Positions 40,273 through 41,654 of a DNA stretch of 41,654 nt are shown piece after piece. Source of the DNA: Verrucomicrobiota bacterium (GTDB taxonomy: Bacteria; Verrucomicrobiota; Verrucomicrobiia; Opitutales; Opitutaceae); the NCBI GenBank assembly GCA_030601755.1, contig JAUWBF010000025.1, positions 1 through 41,654 on the forward strand. The letters run 5' to 3'. The notes beneath the pieces are model-generated. The model was not told where the DNA came from, searched no databases, and was given only the letters and a program-made list of their open reading frames with translations. The translations under genes were made by a program, and so were the position numbers. Each line of letters starts with the position of its first letter. Within the stretch, counting starts at the first letter, position 1.

Positions 40273-41654
40273 ATGTCTTCCGGTAACACCAGATCGCCGA
40301 GCGGCCTCGCAGGGCGGATATGCGCGGCGCTGGTTTGGTGCGCGGTGTTGGGTTTCGTGATCTGGCACGCGTCGGCGATGAACGATTACCTGCAGCGGGT
40401 GACCGCGGAGCGTTTTCCGGGACCGGATGTCGTGTTGCCTCGCGAGCAGATACCGCAGGGCACGGCCTTTGACGCGCAGACGTGGATCCGGCAGGCGGAG
40501 CAACTGGTTTCATCGGATGATGGTTGGCGGTTGCGGCAATCGGTGCATGACAACGCGCCCGAAGGGAGGCCGATTTACTGGAACAGCGGTTGGGCTTGGT
40601 GGCTGGCGGGCGTGGGCAAGCTGTGGAGTAACTTCACGGATGAGCCGTTGGCAAAGGCGATGGAGCGTGCGGCGGTGTGGGCAAACCTGCCTGTCTTGCT
40701 GCTGGTGTTGACCGCCTTGGGGTGGTGCTGCGCGCGGCGTTGGGGCGCTCTGGCCGGCGCGGTTTGCGTGGCGGTGCTGGCGGGGCACCGCGGGTTTTAC
40801 GCATCGTTTTATCCGGGCAACGCGGATCATCACGGCGTCATCGCCGCGAGCGGCGCGGGATTGTTGTTGGGCGTCATGCTGGGCGGACTCGGCTGGCATC
40901 GTGGCGGCGCGAACGGCGGCGGGCGAGGGGCGTGGTTTCCGGCTGATGAGAACGTGGTTAGGCGCATGTTCGCCTGGTCGGCGCTGGCGGGGGCCATCGG
41001 GATGTGGTTCAGCGCGGCGTCGACGATTCCGGTGCTGGTGGCCTTGGCCGTCGCGGTGGTGCTGTGTGGGCGCACTGGCGGGGATGCGCTGTGTTTCAAC
41101 GGGGACGCGTGGCGCTGGTGGGGACGACTGGGCGGCGCTTTGTGTCTGGGATTTTATCTGTTGGAGCAGTTCCCGGATCGGCTGGGCTGGCGCCTGGAGG
41201 TCAACCACCCGGTCTATGCCTTGGCTTGGGCGGGAGGCGCGGAGGTGCTGGCTTGGTTGCTGGAGCGGCGGACCGGCGGTTGGCGTCTACCGATGAGACG
41301 CGAATGGCGACGACTGGGAATCGCAGGACTCGCCGTGTCGGCTCCGTTGGTGGCGCTGATGGTGGGCGGAACGGTGGTTTTTGGGCTGACAGATCCGTTC
41401 ATGGAGTCGGTGCATCGCAACGTGACCGAACTCGAATCAATGGGGCGTCGTATCGCGGTGCTGGGCTGGGAGCACCATGCGAGCTATGTGCTGTTGCAAC
41501 CGATGCTGCTGTTCGCGACGGGAGTGGCGGCCTGGGTTTCGCGGAAGCGACCTGAAGGGGCGTTGCTGCGCGCGGCCGTGCTGACGGCGGTGTTTATGCT
41601 GGCACTGGGATGGTGGCAAAATCGCTGGATGCTTATCGGCGGCGGATCGGTGGC
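40273..41654 (+). CDS. STT3/PglB-like polytopic glycosyltransferase, 3' end beyond window
   Basis: A frame open from ATG 40273 to the window edge (460 codons) encodes a hydrophobic protein with about eight or more predicted membrane segments. The first helix (about 16-34) is followed by an external loop with DDGWRLRQ and DNAPEGRPIYWNSGW, then after more helices YPGNADHHGVIAASG. This order (acidic first loop, P-G-x-W motif, DHH) matches GT-C oligosaccharyltransferases of the STT3/PglB/AglB type, which move glycans from lipid carriers to proteins. The C-terminal domain with WWDYG-like motif is not in view. Assignment is from motifs only. Its place behind the pilus locus makes pilus or envelope protein glycosylation a possible role. 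Confidence 0.75.
   Translation, partial: MSSGNTRSPSGLAGRICAALVWCAVLGFVIWHASAMNDYLQRVTAERFPGPDVVLPREQIPQGTAFDAQTWIRQAEQLVSSDDGWRLRQSVHDNAPEGRPIYWNSGWAWWLAGVGKLWSNFTDEPLAKAMERAAVWANLPVLLLVLTALGWCCARRWGALAGAVCVAVLAGHRGFYASFYPGNADHHGVIAASGAGLLLGVMLGGLGWHRGGANGGGRGAWFPADENVVRRMFAWSALAGAIGMWFSAASTIPVLVALAVAVVLCGRTGGDALCFNGDAWRWWGRLGGALCLGFYLLEQFPDRLGWRLEVNHPVYALAWAGGAEVLAWLLERRTGGWRLPMRREWRRLGIAGLAVSAPLVALMVGGTVVFGLTDPFMESVHRNVTELESMGRRIAVLGWEHHASYVLLQPMLLFATGVAAWVSRKRPEGALLRAAVLTAVFMLALGWWQNRWMLIGGGSV

Overview
The window is high-GC DNA that looks like a chromosome of the Verrucomicrobiota, most likely class Opitutae. The strongest sign is the pilus locus at 32,038-39,269. Its five genes match, as I recall the families, the Akkermansia Amuc_1102-1101-1100-1099-1098 set, which is typical of this phylum. 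A DUF1501/DUF1800 pair of exported proteins and the near absence of Shine-Dalgarno sequences before many starts fit the same assignment. No rRNA, tRNA, CRISPR array or complete insertion sequence was seen.

1-10,691 (minus strand) is a compact defence island. It runs hsdM > hsdS > HNH nuclease > a possible 25-residue ORF > DUF262/DUF1524 nuclease > AbiEi-like (DUF6088) antitoxin > AbiEii-like nucleotidyltransferase toxin > hsdR > an unidentified gene cut by the window edge. Genes overlap by 4 bp (GTGA or ATGA) at three junctions. The toxin-antitoxin pair sits directly upstream of, and is translationally coupled to, the restriction subunit. A predicted promoter and a perfect 9-bp inverted repeat precede the antitoxin. 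This suggests that HsdR is controlled by the antitoxin's autoregulated promoter while HsdM and HsdS are made from another transcript.

10,692-11,853 holds a small YjdM/PhnA-type zinc-ribbon gene flanked by two copies of a ~122-bp module of three hairpins, plus other palindromes. 11,854-16,490 (minus) carries DUF1501 and DUF1800 genes, then alr (alanine racemase) and tsaB (tRNA t6A synthesis). 16,627-19,992 (plus) is the classic tig-clpP-clpX proteostasis cluster. 20,307 encodes a small protein of unknown function.

21,129-26,581 (plus) is a trans-envelope signalling and uptake unit: ECF sigma factor, FecR-like anti-sigma factor, TonB-dependent receptor with an STN signalling domain, and a PepSY membrane protein. 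It probably serves iron-chelate or heme uptake. 26,553-31,956 (minus) contains an M42 aminopeptidase, the pyruvate dehydrogenase E2, E1-beta and E1-alpha genes, and a NUDIX hydrolase.

32,038-39,269 (plus) is the pilus-like operon, with a PilM-PilN-type fusion, PilO-like and PilP-like proteins and a secretin. A terminator follows. The window closes with a free-standing 5'-3' exonuclease and the first 460 codons of a polytopic membrane protein that resembles STT3/PglB oligosaccharyltransferases.
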